A stretch of DNA of 64,000 nucleotides from Anaeromyxobacter sp. (GTDB lineage: Bacteria > Myxococcota > Myxococcia > Myxococcales > Anaeromyxobacteraceae), in the NCBI GenBank assembly GCA_016718565.1, contig JADKCZ010000010.1, positions 1 to 64,000 of the forward strand. Direction: 5' to 3'. The notes beneath the pieces were generated by a model. That model ran no database searches, was not told where the DNA came from, and worked only from the letters and a program-made list of their open reading frames with translations. Shown one piece after another: positions 44,555 to 52,947 of the stretch. Positions within the stretch are counted from its first letter, which is position 1. Every line of letters starts with the position of its first letter. The position numbers were made by a program, and so were the translations under genes.

Positions 44555-45778
44555 CTAGCCGGCGGCCGGGCCCACCCGGCGCCACTCCGCGTTGGAGCGG
44601 AGCACGCAGTCCTCGATGGCCAGCCCCTCGAAGTAGTTGCCGGTGAGCGCCAGGCTGGTGCCGGCCAGGCAGCGATCCAGCTCGGCCACCACCTCGCCGT
44701 GCCCCAGCGCCGGGGAGGGCAGGGAGACGTGCTTCTCGGCCAGGTGCAGCAGGTCGGACTCCTGGACCCGCAGCACCTCCAGCACCCGCGCCAGCCGCGC
44801 CTGGCGGGTCTGCCCGGGCTTGAAGTGGAAGGCGAAGCCGCGCAGCCGCGGGTCCGGGAAGGGGTCCCGGCTCACGCAGGAGTGGAAGATGTCGTCCACC
44901 GGCACCAGGAAGGCCGACTCCGGCATCCAGGCCTTCTCGCGGGGCAGCACCACCCCCAGGCTGTCCACCGTGACCGTCTTGACCCGCGAGATCTGGGAGG
45001 CCAGCTCGGGGAAGTCGTGGCGCACCAGCGGCGCCGCGGCGTCGGGCGGGATGGCCAGGGCGGCCACCGGGGCCTCGAAGGTGCGGCCGTCGCCGGTGGT
45101 CACCGTGAACCCGGCGCCCTGGCGGCGCAGCGCCGTGACCGTGACGCCCAGCTCCACCTTCAGGCCGGGGGTGCGGGCCGCCGCGTCGCACACCACCTGC
45201 AGGCCGCCGTCGAAGCCGAAGGACTTGATGAACTCCTGCCGCCGCGGCCGCTTCTTGAAGAGCGAGCCCGGCCCGGTGAGCGGGAAGCCGTCGGCGCGCT
45301 GCGAGGGCACCGCCGCCAGGAAGGGCCCCAGCACCCGGTCGTAGTTCCGCCGCCCCATGAGGCGCGAGTAATACGAGTAGACCGTGTGGCCTTGCTTGGA
45401 GAGGAACAGGGCGGCCGGCAGGTGCACCGCCGCCTCCAGCCAGCTGAGCTGCAGGAGCACCTTGGGCGGGGTCAGCCAGGCGCACTGGCCGTCGCGCAGC
45501 AGCCCGAAGACGGCGCGGGCCGGCCCGCGCTCCACGATCTTGCCGGCCACGCCGCTGCCCACCACCACGTCGAGGAAGGCGCCGTAGCTGTTGTAGGTGG
45601 TGTGCGCGCCCAGCTCGAACCAGTAGCCCTCGGGGGTCCGCTCGGAGTGGAGGCACCCGCCCACGCGCCCCTCGCGCTCCAGCACCAGCACCCGCCGGCC
45701 GTCCTGGGCCGCCTTCCAGGCCAGGGCCAGGCCGCTGATGCCCGCGCCGACCACCACCACGTCGTACCGTTCCGTCAC
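44555..45778 (-). CDS. FAD-dependent oxidoreductase, protoporphyrinogen oxidase-like
   Basis: 407 residues. N-terminal FAD-binding motif VVVGAGISGLALAWKAA and the flavin amine-oxidase pattern VGGCLHSERTPEGYWFELGA. The middle and C-terminal parts (RRNYDRVLGPFLAAVPSQ, LTGNYFEGLAIEDCV) resemble HemY-type protoporphyrinogen oxidases, where an ending of this GNYFxGxAI type is typical. No membrane segment or export signal. GTG at 45778. Other flavin amine oxidases cannot be excluded; no heme genes are adjacent. Confidence 0.65.
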   Translation of the reverse strand: MTERYDVVVVGAGISGLALAWKAAQDGRRVLVLEREGRVGGCLHSERTPEGYWFELGAHTTYNSYGAFLDVVVGSGVAGKIVERGPARAVFGLLRDGQCAWLTPPKVLLQLSWLEAAVHLPAALFLSKQGHTVYSYYSRLMGRRNYDRVLGPFLAAVPSQRADGFPLTGPGSLFKKRPRRQEFIKSFGFDGGLQVVCDAAARTPGLKVELGVTVTALRRQGAGFTVTTGDGRTFEAPVAALAIPPDAAAPLVRHDFPELASQISRVKTVTVDSLGVVLPREKAWMPESAFLVPVDDIFHSCVSRDPFPDPRLRGFAFHFKPGQTRQARLARVLEVLRVQESDLLHLAEKHVSLPSPALGHGEVVAELDRCLAGTSLALTGNYFEGLAIEDCVLRSNAEWRRVGPAAG

Positions 45779-45929
45779 CGCCGCTGCTCCCGTTCCGCGC
45801 CAGGCCCGGCGCCGGGCGGAGCCTCGCACGGGTGCCCGCCGGAGGGAAGCGCGGGAGCCCCCCCCTCGGGCCCCCCGGTCCCACACCTCGCGCTTCCCCG
45901 TTCCGCCCGGCCTTGCTAGAGATCCAGGC

Positions 45930-46814
45930 ATGCGCCTGCGACTCGGCTTCCTCGGCCTCGGCACCATGGGTGAACCCATCGCCAACAACCTCCGCAAGGC
46001 CGGCCACGAGCTGACCGTGTGGAACCGGACCGCCGCCAAGGCCGGGCCGCTGGTGCAGAAGGGGGTCCGGCAGGCCGCCACGCCGCGGGCCTGCGCCGAG
46101 GGGCGGGACCTGGTCCTCACCTGCCTGGCCGACGAGGCGGCGCTGGACGCCGTCCTCGGCGGGCCGGAGGGCCTGCTGGCCGGCCTGGCGGCCGGCGCGG
46201 TGCTGGCCGACCTCTCCACCGCCGGGGTGCGCTCGGCCCGGGCGGTGGGCGCGGCCTGCGCCGCCCGGGGGGCCAGCTTCCTCTCGGCGCCGCTGCTCGG
46301 CTCCCGCGCCGCGGCCGAGAAGGCCCAGCTGGTGGTGGTGGCCGGCGGCCCGGCGGCGGCCCGCGAGCGCGCCCGGCCGGCGCTGCGCGCCATCAGCGCC
46401 CGCATGTTCGAGCTGGACGACGCGGTCCAGGCGGCGCTGCTCAAGCTGTGCGTCAACGCGGTGGGCGGGGCCATGATGGCCGGCCTCGGCGAGGCGCTGG
46501 CGCTGGGCGCCTCGGGCGGCCTGCCCGGGGCCAAGGTGCTGGAGGTGCTGCAGGCCTCCACCTTCCACTCGCCGATCCACCTGATGAAGGGCGAGCAGGT
46601 CCTGCGGCAGGACTACGCGCCGCGCTTCAGGCTGGGGCTGGCCGAGAAGGACCAGCGCCTGGCGCAGGAGGCGGCGGCCGACCAGGGGGCCCGCCTGCCG
46701 GTCAACGCGGCGGTGCGGCAGCTGCTGGGCGACGCCGCGGCCAGCGGGCGCGGCGAGCAGGACCTGGCCGCGGTGGCGGAGCTCCTGCTGGAGTGGGCCA
46801 AGGCGCGGGTCTAG
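45930..46814 (+). CDS. NAD(P)-dependent beta-hydroxyacid dehydrogenase family oxidoreductase
   Basis: 294 residues of the 3-hydroxyisobutyrate dehydrogenase / tartronate semialdehyde reductase / GLYR family: LGFLGLGTMGEPIANNLRKA for cofactor, DLSTAGVRSAR for substrate, and catalytic lysine in LLKLCVNAVGG. The LxVWNRT motif after the second strand suggests NADPH preference, as in succinic semialdehyde (GLYR) reductases. TAGAGA lies seven bases before the ATG with no Shine-Dalgarno sequence, a possible leaderless start. Confidence 0.85.
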   Translation: MRLRLGFLGLGTMGEPIANNLRKAGHELTVWNRTAAKAGPLVQKGVRQAATPRACAEGRDLVLTCLADEAALDAVLGGPEGLLAGLAAGAVLADLSTAGVRSARAVGAACAARGASFLSAPLLGSRAAAEKAQLVVVAGGPAAARERARPALRAISARMFELDDAVQAALLKLCVNAVGGAMMAGLGEALALGASGGLPGAKVLEVLQASTFHSPIHLMKGEQVLRQDYAPRFRLGLAEKDQRLAQEAAADQGARLPVNAAVRQLLGDAAASGRGEQDLAAVAELLLEWAKARV

Positions 46815-46827
46815 GGCGAGGCCCGGC

Positions 46828-47205
46828 TCAGGCCGCCGCGTCCGACAGGGCCTCGTCCACCGAGCGCATCAGCTCGTCGAGGTGGAAGGGCTTCTTCACG
46901 AAGCCCGCCGCCGGGCCGTCCGCGGCGGTCTCCCGGGCCACCTCGTCGGCCGGCGTGGCCGAGACCCACAGCACCCTGGGGCAGCGGGCGCCGAGCGAGG
47001 CGTGCAGGGCGTGGAAGAGGCCGGCGCCGCCCAGGCCGGGCATGCGGAAGTCGAGGAGGGCCAGGTCGGGCGGGTCCAGCTGGGCCATGGCCAGCGCCTC
47101 GTCGGCGTCGGAGGTGCTGACGGCGGCGTGGCCCATGCGGCGCACGGCCACCTCCAGGGCCTTCCGGACGATGTCGGTGTCATCCACGATCAGCACGTGT
47201 GCCAC
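46828..47205 (-). CDS. Single-domain response regulator
   Basis: 125 residues from GTG at 47205. Receiver signatures: VLIVDDTDIVRKAL, phospho-acceptor Asp in LALLDFRMPGLGG, and lysine in GFVKKPFHLDELM. No output domain. It converges on the dehydrogenase gene and has no kinase neighbour, so its partner is not identifiable here. Confidence 0.85.
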   Translation of the reverse strand: MAHVLIVDDTDIVRKALEVAVRRMGHAAVSTSDADEALAMAQLDPPDLALLDFRMPGLGGAGLFHALHASLGARCPRVLWVSATPADEVARETAADGPAAGFVKKPFHLDELMRSVDEALSDAAA

Positions 47206-47330
47206 GGTCGAGCGCCTCCTCACCTGGGGAGGCGCCACTGCGCGTGGCGTGCCTGGCCAGGTGGGCAGAAATGGCCTGGATCGGGGGGGTGGCGGCCGCG
47301 CCGCGCCGACCCCGGGTCGCGGCCGACGGG

Positions 47331-48386
47331 TCAGCCGTAGCGCGCCAGGGTCCGCCGCACCGCCTCGGCGAAGTGCCGGCGGGCCGCGGCCGGCCCCAGC
47401 ACCTCGGCGCCGCCGCCGAAGGAGAGGGCGAAGCGGGTGGCCCAGGCCTCCGACACGCCCCGCACCTCGACCACAGCGCCCCCGTCCTCCGTCCGCTTGA
47501 CCACCTCCACCCCCCCCGGCCGGGCCAGGGCCCAGGCGGCGGCCAGGGGGTCGAGGCGCAGGCGGATGGGCTCGCCGGTGGGCTCGGAGAAGAGCTGGGC
47601 CCGCTGCAGCTCGCCCTCGGTGGGCGGCTCGAAGCGCCCCTCGGTGACGGCGCACTCGCGGATGCGGTCGAGCCGGAAGGCCAGCGGCTTCCCGCGGGCC
47701 GCGTCGTGGCCGTAGAGGTACCAGTGGCCCAGCCGCTGGGCCAGGGTGAAGGGGTGGACGGTGCGCTCGGCCGCGGCGTCCGAGGAGGCCGACTGGTAGG
47801 TGAGCGCCACGGCGCGCCGCTCGGCGATGGCCCGCTGCAGCCGGCCCAGCACCGAGTCGCGGGTGGGCGGGGCGCCGGCGTAGATGCGCCCGGAGAGCTC
47901 GTCGAAGGAGGCGCGCCGGTCGCGCGGCACCGACTGCCGCAGCGCCGCCACCACCCGCTCCCGCCCCTCGCCGCCCAGGGCGCTGGCCGCCGCCGCCAGC
48001 GCCGCCGCCTCGCTCTCGGTGAAGCGGGGCGGGCGCGAGAAGCTCTGGTGCAGCGCCACGTGGACCCGGTCGCCCTCCACGTACAGGTCGAGGAAGTCGT
48101 CCGGGGCGAAGGGCGGCGAGCCCACCCCGAGCAGGAAGTCGAGGTCCTCCAGCAGCTCCTTCTCCGAGATCCCGCAGCGGCGCGCCAGGTCCTTCACGTG
48201 GATGCCGGGGTGGCGCACCGCGTAGGGCACCAGGAAGAGCACCCGGCGCAGCCGGTCGCGCGGGTCGGCCTTGGGGGCCGCCGGGGCCGCGGGCGGGTGG
48301 GGCCGGCGCGCCGCGGCGGCCGGGCGGGGGGCGCGGCGCGGGGCCGGCCCGGCGCCGGCGCGCGGCGTGGCGCGGCGCCTGGTCAC
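47331..48386 (-). CDS. WYL-domain transcriptional regulator (second of a pair)
   Basis: 351 residues. An Arg/Ala/Pro-rich N-terminal tail is followed by a winged HTH (GIHVKDLARRCGISEKELL) and a WYL domain (VALTYQSASSDAAAERTVHP, GHWYLYGHDA) with a WCX-type C-terminus. GTG at 48386 overlaps the stop of another WYL gene. Such tandem pairs resemble actinobacterial PafB-PafC, which control a RecA/LexA-independent DNA damage response and sense ligands through WYL. The role here is inferred from that pairing only. Confidence 0.82.
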   Translation of the reverse strand: MTRRRATPRAGAGPAPRRAPRPAAAARRPHPPAAPAAPKADPRDRLRRVLFLVPYAVRHPGIHVKDLARRCGISEKELLEDLDFLLGVGSPPFAPDDFLDLYVEGDRVHVALHQSFSRPPRFTESEAAALAAAASALGGEGRERVVAALRQSVPRDRRASFDELSGRIYAGAPPTRDSVLGRLQRAIAERRAVALTYQSASSDAAAERTVHPFTLAQRLGHWYLYGHDAARGKPLAFRLDRIRECAVTEGRFEPPTEGELQRAQLFSEPTGEPIRLRLDPLAAAWALARPGGVEVVKRTEDGGAVVEVRGVSEAWATRFALSFGGGAEVLGPAAARRHFAEAVRRTLARYG

Positions 48387-49387
48387 GGCAGCCTCCTCGC
48401 CAGCCCGGCCAGGATCTCGCGGGCCCGGTCGCGCAGCGCCCTGGGCGCCACCAGCTCGGCCCGGTCGCCCAGCGAGAGGACGTGGCGCACCAGCCCCTCG
48501 CCGTTGGTGGCGTCCACCTCCACCAGGGTGGCGCCGCCCTCGTCCTTGAGCCGGGCGCGCGGGCCGAAGGAGGACCGCACCTCCGCCGGGGTGGGCGGCT
48601 CCAGCCGGACCCGGCAGCGCAGCGGCGCGTGCACCGTGAACTCCCAGGTCTCGCGGGTGGCCACCTCGGCCAGGCTCAGCTCGGCGCGCGGCGTGAAGTC
48701 CGGGGTGCGCGGCGCGGCGGCGTTGACGGTGAGCGCCTCGATGCGCCCCAGGTGGAAGGTGCGCAGGCCGCGGCGCAGGTGGCACCAGCCGGTGAGGAAC
48801 CAGGCGCCGCCCTTCTGGAAGAGGCCGTAGGGGTCCACCTCGCGCTCGGTGCGGGCCCGCCGCTCGGCGCCGGCGTAGGTCAGGTGGACGCGCTTGCGGG
48901 TGGCCACCGCGCGCGACACCTCCTCGAGCAGCCCGGCCTGCGCCGGGGCGCGGGCGCCGTCCTGCGAGAGGTGCAGCGTGAAGAGCGCCGCCGCCTCCGA
49001 CGCGCCCGGGGCGCGGGCCGCGAACGAGAGCTTGTTCATGGCGTGGGCCAGGTCGCGCGAGGACGGGAAGGTGCCGGAGGCCAGGGCCGCCGAGCCGGCC
49101 AGGTAGAGCAGCGCCAGGTCCTCGGGCGGCAGCTTCAGGTCCGGCAGGTAGAACTCGTCCTTGTCGATCAGGTAGCCGGCCGGCAGGTCCTCGTCGCCGG
49201 CCACGTAGCGCACCGGGATGCCGAGCTCCAGCAGCTCGGCCTTGTCCCGCTCGAACTTGCGGATGGCCGCCTCGCCCGAGCCGCCGTAGTCCTCGGCGAA
49301 CTGCTCCTGGATCTCGCGCCAGGAGATGGGCTCGGCCGCCCGGAGGAGGAAGGCGGCGAGGTCGAGCAGCCGCTGGGACTTCTGCAC
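48383..49387 (-). CDS. WYL-domain transcriptional regulator (first of a pair)
   Basis: 334 residues from GTG at 49387 (MQKSQRLLDLAAFLL); a TTG at 49423 would add 12 poorly conserved residues. HTH region ISWREIQEQFAEDYGGSGEA, then VHLTYAGAERRARTEREVDP and GAWFLTGWCHLRRGLRTF of the WYL domain. Probable obligate partner of the overlapping downstream WYL gene. Divergent from the gene at 49464. Confidence 0.82.
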   Translation of the reverse strand: MQKSQRLLDLAAFLLRAAEPISWREIQEQFAEDYGGSGEAAIRKFERDKAELLELGIPVRYVAGDEDLPAGYLIDKDEFYLPDLKLPPEDLALLYLAGSAALASGTFPSSRDLAHAMNKLSFAARAPGASEAAALFTLHLSQDGARAPAQAGLLEEVSRAVATRKRVHLTYAGAERRARTEREVDPYGLFQKGGAWFLTGWCHLRRGLRTFHLGRIEALTVNAAAPRTPDFTPRAELSLAEVATRETWEFTVHAPLRCRVRLEPPTPAEVRSSFGPRARLKDEGGATLVEVDATNGEGLVRHVLSLGDRAELVAPRALRDRAREILAGLARRLP

Positions 49388-49463
49388 CCCTGGAAACCTC
49401 GCACCGGTCCAGGGGGGAGTCAACGTGTGCTAGGATCCCTGCCCAACCCGGCGGTGGGAGAGC

Positions 49464-50090
49464 ATGGCTGGTCTCGGACTCGGTCCCGCGGACTTCGAGC
49501 TCCTCGGCATCGACGACCCGGACCAACGGGCCGCCGCGCTGGACGCCACGCTCCAGCCCAAGCTGCGCACCCTGGCCGGCCTGTGCCTGCCGGGCCTGGC
49601 CCGGGTGGCCGGCCGCGACCTGCACCCCTTCGACGCCCGGCCGCCGCGGCGGCGCGGGCAGGCCCCGGAGGAGGCGCTGGTGGCCTTCTCCGACACGCCC
49701 AGGGGCTGGCGCGGCGCGCCCTACCTGGCGGTGGTGCTGACCCGCCAGCACCTGCACGCGCGGGTGGGGGTGAAGGGCGAGTCGCCGCGCCGCGCCGCCA
49801 TGCGCCTGGCCCTGGTGCGCGAGGCCGGCAACCTGGCGCGCAAGGGGAAGCCGTTCCGCAAGCTCCGGCAGTTCGAGGGCTGGAACTTCGAGGAGCTGCC
49901 CGAGCTGGCGCCGGCCCACTCCACCGCCTTCTGGCTCGAGCTGGCCGAGGTGGTGGGCCCGGGGGGCGCGGGGCTGGACGTGGGCATCGCGCTCGGCGCC
50001 GAGGAGGCGCGCAGCCTCGCCATGGGCGACCTGCTGGGCGTGTTCCGCGACCTCTCCCCGCTCTACAAGGTGCTCTCCAACGCCGGGTAG
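49464..50090 (+). CDS. DUF1054-like protein
   Basis: 208 residues. LGPADFELLGIDDPDQRAA, LQPKLRTLAGLC and the strand pattern around PYLAVVLTRQHLHARVGVKG resemble the DUF1054/UPF0637 (YktB) fold seen in Firmicutes, though identity looks modest. No signal peptide. GGGAGAG lies just before the ATG, and TAGGAT about 26 bases upstream is a possible -10 box. Function unknown; it is divergent from the WYL pair and could be its target. Confidence 0.6.
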   Translation: MAGLGLGPADFELLGIDDPDQRAAALDATLQPKLRTLAGLCLPGLARVAGRDLHPFDARPPRRRGQAPEEALVAFSDTPRGWRGAPYLAVVLTRQHLHARVGVKGESPRRAAMRLALVREAGNLARKGKPFRKLRQFEGWNFEELPELAPAHSTAFWLELAEVVGPGGAGLDVGIALGAEEARSLAMGDLLGVFRDLSPLYKVLSNAG

Positions 50091-50129
50091 GCGGCCCGGC
50101 CGCGCCGCGGCGCGGCGACGGCGACCCGG

Positions 50130-50540
50130 TCAGCGGAGCAGGGCCAGGCCGGCCAGCAGGGCCGCCAGCAGCGCCGTCCACAGGGCCAGCCGGGGGGAGT
50201 TGGGCGATGGGCCGGCGTCGGCCGCGGCGCGCCCGGCCGCCGCGTGGCCGGGCGGGGCCGTGCCCACCGCCGCCACGCCGTGCGGCGGCGTCAGCGCGGG
50301 GTGGAGCTCCTCGATGGAGCCGGCCACGGGCGCGGCCAGGATCTCGCTGGCCCGCTCGACGTCCCAGCCCGGCACCAGCAGCTTCACGCCGCCCACCGCG
50401 GCGCCGAGCCCGAGCGCGCTCACCTGCGCGTCGAGCAGGGCCACCGGGATCCCCTCGGCCTCGAGCAGGCCACGGGCCAGCTCGGCCTCCTCCAGCCGGC
50501 CGAAGACCGCGATGAGGTGGTAGTCCGCCTCGTGGTCCAG
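50130..50540 (-). CDS. DUF2007-type protein with C-terminal membrane anchor; start uncertain
   Basis: Coding sequence extends well upstream of the first GTG (50444): EADYHLIAVFGRLEEAELA followed by LLEAEGIPVALLDAQV is a DUF2007 (putative signal-transducing) domain, which would be cut by the GTG start. No ATG, GTG or TTG lies in frame between this and the antiporter stop at 50566-50568; the best candidate is CTG at 50540, directly after a run of nine G and CTC. About 136 residues from there, ending in a transmembrane helix (LALWTALLAALLAGLALL). Either a non-AUG start, or an indel in the G run. Confidence 0.65.
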   Translation of the reverse strand: MDHEADYHLIAVFGRLEEAELARGLLEAEGIPVALLDAQVSALGLGAAVGGVKLLVPGWDVERASEILAAPVAGSIEELHPALTPPHGVAAVGTAPPGHAAAGRAAADAGPSPNSPRLALWTALLAALLAGLALLR

Positions 50541-50565
50541 GAGCCCCCCCCCGTGGTGGCGGATG

Positions 50566-51807
50566 TTACGCCGGTTCCGGCGCCGGCGCCCCTTCCCGGC
50601 CCGCCCGGCCCATCCGCCAGCGGAGCAGCGGCGGGGTGACCACGGTGGTGACCATGACCATGGCCACGATGGCGGCGAACTCGCCTGGCCCGAGCAGCGG
50701 CCGGCCGGCCACCACCAGGGCCAGCCCCATGTTGGCGAAGATCAGCCCGACCTCGCCGCGCGGGATCATCCCCAGCCCGATGGCGAGCCGGTCGGCGCCC
50801 GGGGTGACCACCGCCAGGCCGCAGGCCTGCTTGCCCACGATGGCCGCGGCGGTGAGCGCCAGCGCCAGCAGCACCGACCCGCCCGCCAGGGAGGACAGGT
50901 CCACCTCCAGCCCCATCCGCACGAAGAAGATCGGGACCAGGAACATCGACAGCGGCGACAGGTGGTCCTCCACCTTCTCCTCCTCGCCGAGCAGCTCCTC
51001 GAACGGCACCCCCTCCAGCACCAGGCCGGCGGCGAAGGCGCCCACGATGGGGGCCAGCCCCACCGCGGCGGCGATCCAGGCCAGGCCGAAGCAGGTGATG
51101 AGGGCCATGGTGAAGATCACGCCCTTGCCGCGCAGCCGGCCCACCAGCTTGAAGAGCCGGGGGGCGGACCAGCGCCCCAGCACCAGCGCCCCCACGATGA
51201 AGGCCACCGCCTTGGCGCTCACCACCGCCGCGGTCACCCAGGCGCCGCCCTGGTCCGGCACCGCGCCGGCCCCGGCCATGCCGGCCATCACCGCCAGCAC
51301 CAGCAGGCCGAGCACGTCGTCGATGACGGCCGCGCCGATGATGATCTGCCCCTCCGGCGAGCCGATGCGGCCCAGGTCGCGCAGCACGCGGGCGGTGATG
51401 CCCACGCTGGTGGCCGAGAGGGCCGCGCCCAGGAAGAGGTGCGCCAGGGTGGACGCCTCCGGGAGGAGCCAGACCCCGACGCCGTAGCCGAGCGCCATGG
51501 GCACGATCACCCCGACGCAGGCCACCAGGAAGGCCGAGAGCCCCACCTTGACCAGCTCGGCCAGCCGGGTGGAGAGCCCCACCTCGAAGAGCAGGAGGAT
51601 GACGCCCAGCTCCGCCAGCGCCTCCACCACCTCGTCCTGCTTGATGAAGTCGAGGGTGTGCAGGCCGAGGAGGGGCAGGGCGCCCACCAGGATGCCGCCC
51701 AGCAGCTCACCCAGCACCGCCGGCTGGCCGAGGCGCTCGGCCAGGTGCCCGCCCAGCCGGGCGACGGCCAGGAGGACGATGAGGGCGATGAGCAGGTGGG
51801 CGATCAC
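50566..51807 (-). CDS. CPA2-family cation:proton antiporter (KefB/NapA type)
   Basis: 413 residues with about 12 membrane segments. Ion-site residues lie in GAAVIDDVLGLLVLAV (paired aspartates) and early GGILVGALPLLGL; GMIPRGEVGLIFANMG near the C-terminus is characteristic. No TrkA-N regulatory domain follows, so it is nearer to Na+/H+ (NapA-like) than to KefB/C. Located in the inner membrane; role in pH or cation homeostasis. Confidence 0.88.
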   Translation of the reverse strand: MIAHLLIALIVLLAVARLGGHLAERLGQPAVLGELLGGILVGALPLLGLHTLDFIKQDEVVEALAELGVILLLFEVGLSTRLAELVKVGLSAFLVACVGVIVPMALGYGVGVWLLPEASTLAHLFLGAALSATSVGITARVLRDLGRIGSPEGQIIIGAAVIDDVLGLLVLAVMAGMAGAGAVPDQGGAWVTAAVVSAKAVAFIVGALVLGRWSAPRLFKLVGRLRGKGVIFTMALITCFGLAWIAAAVGLAPIVGAFAAGLVLEGVPFEELLGEEEKVEDHLSPLSMFLVPIFFVRMGLEVDLSSLAGGSVLLALALTAAAIVGKQACGLAVVTPGADRLAIGLGMIPRGEVGLIFANMGLALVVAGRPLLGPGEFAAIVAMVMVTTVVTPPLLRWRMGRAGREGAPAPEPA

Positions 51808-52060
51808 GGGGCCTCCGCGCCGGGCTCGCCAGGCAGGCAGGGGGTGCCCGGGTGGCGGGCAGCCGCCGAGGGGAGGGCGCTGGCCGGGCAGCCAGGTGGG
51901 CGGCGGGCCGGGGGAGGGGGCGGGCAGTGAGGCATGGGGGACGGCCTTTGCAAGCGATACACCATGCGAATGTCAGGGCCGCGGGGTAGGTTGGAGCCTG
52001 CGCCGGCTGATCGCGTGATCGCCGCGCCTCGCACCACCGGAGCCGCCTGGAGGTCTGAAG

Positions 52061-52534
52061 ATGGCCGTCAAGGTCATGGTCGCGCCCGCCATCGTGAAGG
52101 ACGCCGCCACCAAGGCGGCCGCGCAGCGCAAGGTCCGCCCACCCGGCGAGCCCCCGCGGCCCAAGCGGCGCCGCTCGTCGGTCTACGACGCCGACGGCGC
52201 CGAGGTCTTCATCACCCTGATGTGCCTGAAGTGCCACAAGATGCGCCCCCTCTCGCAGTTCGGGCTGCGAAAGATGGCCGACGGCGCCATCCGCAACCAG
52301 CCCTGGTGCCGCACCTGCCGGTCGGCGGCCGGGACCAAGGGCAAGGGGCGGGAGTCTGCAGAAACCGTGGAGTCCCCGCTCCTGGAGGGGGCCCTGGAGG
52401 CCCTGGCCCCGCAGGCGCCCGAGGCGCCCCAGCCGGCCGTCGCGGCGCCCGCCCCGGGTGAGGCCAGGCCGCAGGGCGGCGGGAAGCTGGCCGCCGAGGT
52501 GGCGGCGGCCCTGGCCGCCGGCCTCGGTCGCTGA
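52061..52534 (+). CDS. Small zinc-ribbon protein, unknown function
   Basis: 157 residues. A basic N-terminus (KRRRSS) precedes a four-cysteine module, C55 and C58 (MCLKCHKMRPLSQFG) with C83 and C86 (WCRTCRS), the spacing of a zinc ribbon like those that precede HNH nucleases, but no HNH domain follows; the rest is Ala/Pro-rich. GGAGG lies eight bases before ATG 52061. Probably nucleic-acid binding. Not assigned to a family. Confidence 0.6.
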   Translation: MAVKVMVAPAIVKDAATKAAAQRKVRPPGEPPRPKRRRSSVYDADGAEVFITLMCLKCHKMRPLSQFGLRKMADGAIRNQPWCRTCRSAAGTKGKGRESAETVESPLLEGALEALAPQAPEAPQPAVAAPAPGEARPQGGGKLAAEVAAALAAGLGR

Positions 52535-52947
52535 TCGGTCGCCGATCGGTCGGCGACGGCCAGGGAGGCGGCGGTCGCGCAGGCCAAGGGCCCGCGGCCC
52601 GCTGCGGCTGGTGCGGTCTGCTGTCGCGGCCACCGCGGCCACCGCCGCCGGAGAAGCCGAGGGGCAGATCGCGGGATCCGGGCGCCCGGCGCACGGACGG
52701 ATGCGCCGAACCCCCCGGATCACGGTACGAGTTGGCGATCTTCCGGGGGACCCCATCGGCTGGAAGTCTCGTGGATTCTGGCGGCATCGTGGACCGCTCG
52801 AATCCTAAATAGACCTTCCAACTCGATAACTTAGCACCGGTTCCCGTTTGCGGATCTCGTATGGCCATGTCTAGGATGCCCGCCTCGGTTCAACCGCGCT
52901 AGTCCCCCCCCCCGCAGCACCATCTCGCTGCCCGTTGGAGGCAATAC
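52535..52947 (+). other. 413-bp region upstream of citrate synthase
   Basis: No gene is seen. Tandem GATCGGTCGCC/GATCGGTCGGC lies at the left end (52534-52556), a C10 run at 52904-52913, and TTGCGG-18-TAGGAT (52848-52853, 52872-52877) is the best promoter candidate, giving a leader of about 65 bases. The middle (52720-52860) is unusually AT-rich for this genome. Confidence 0.45.

Noticed and set aside
52535..52947. Riboswitch upstream of citrate synthase
   Set aside because: No conserved aptamer pattern could be recognised; only a weak promoter and simple repeats are visible.
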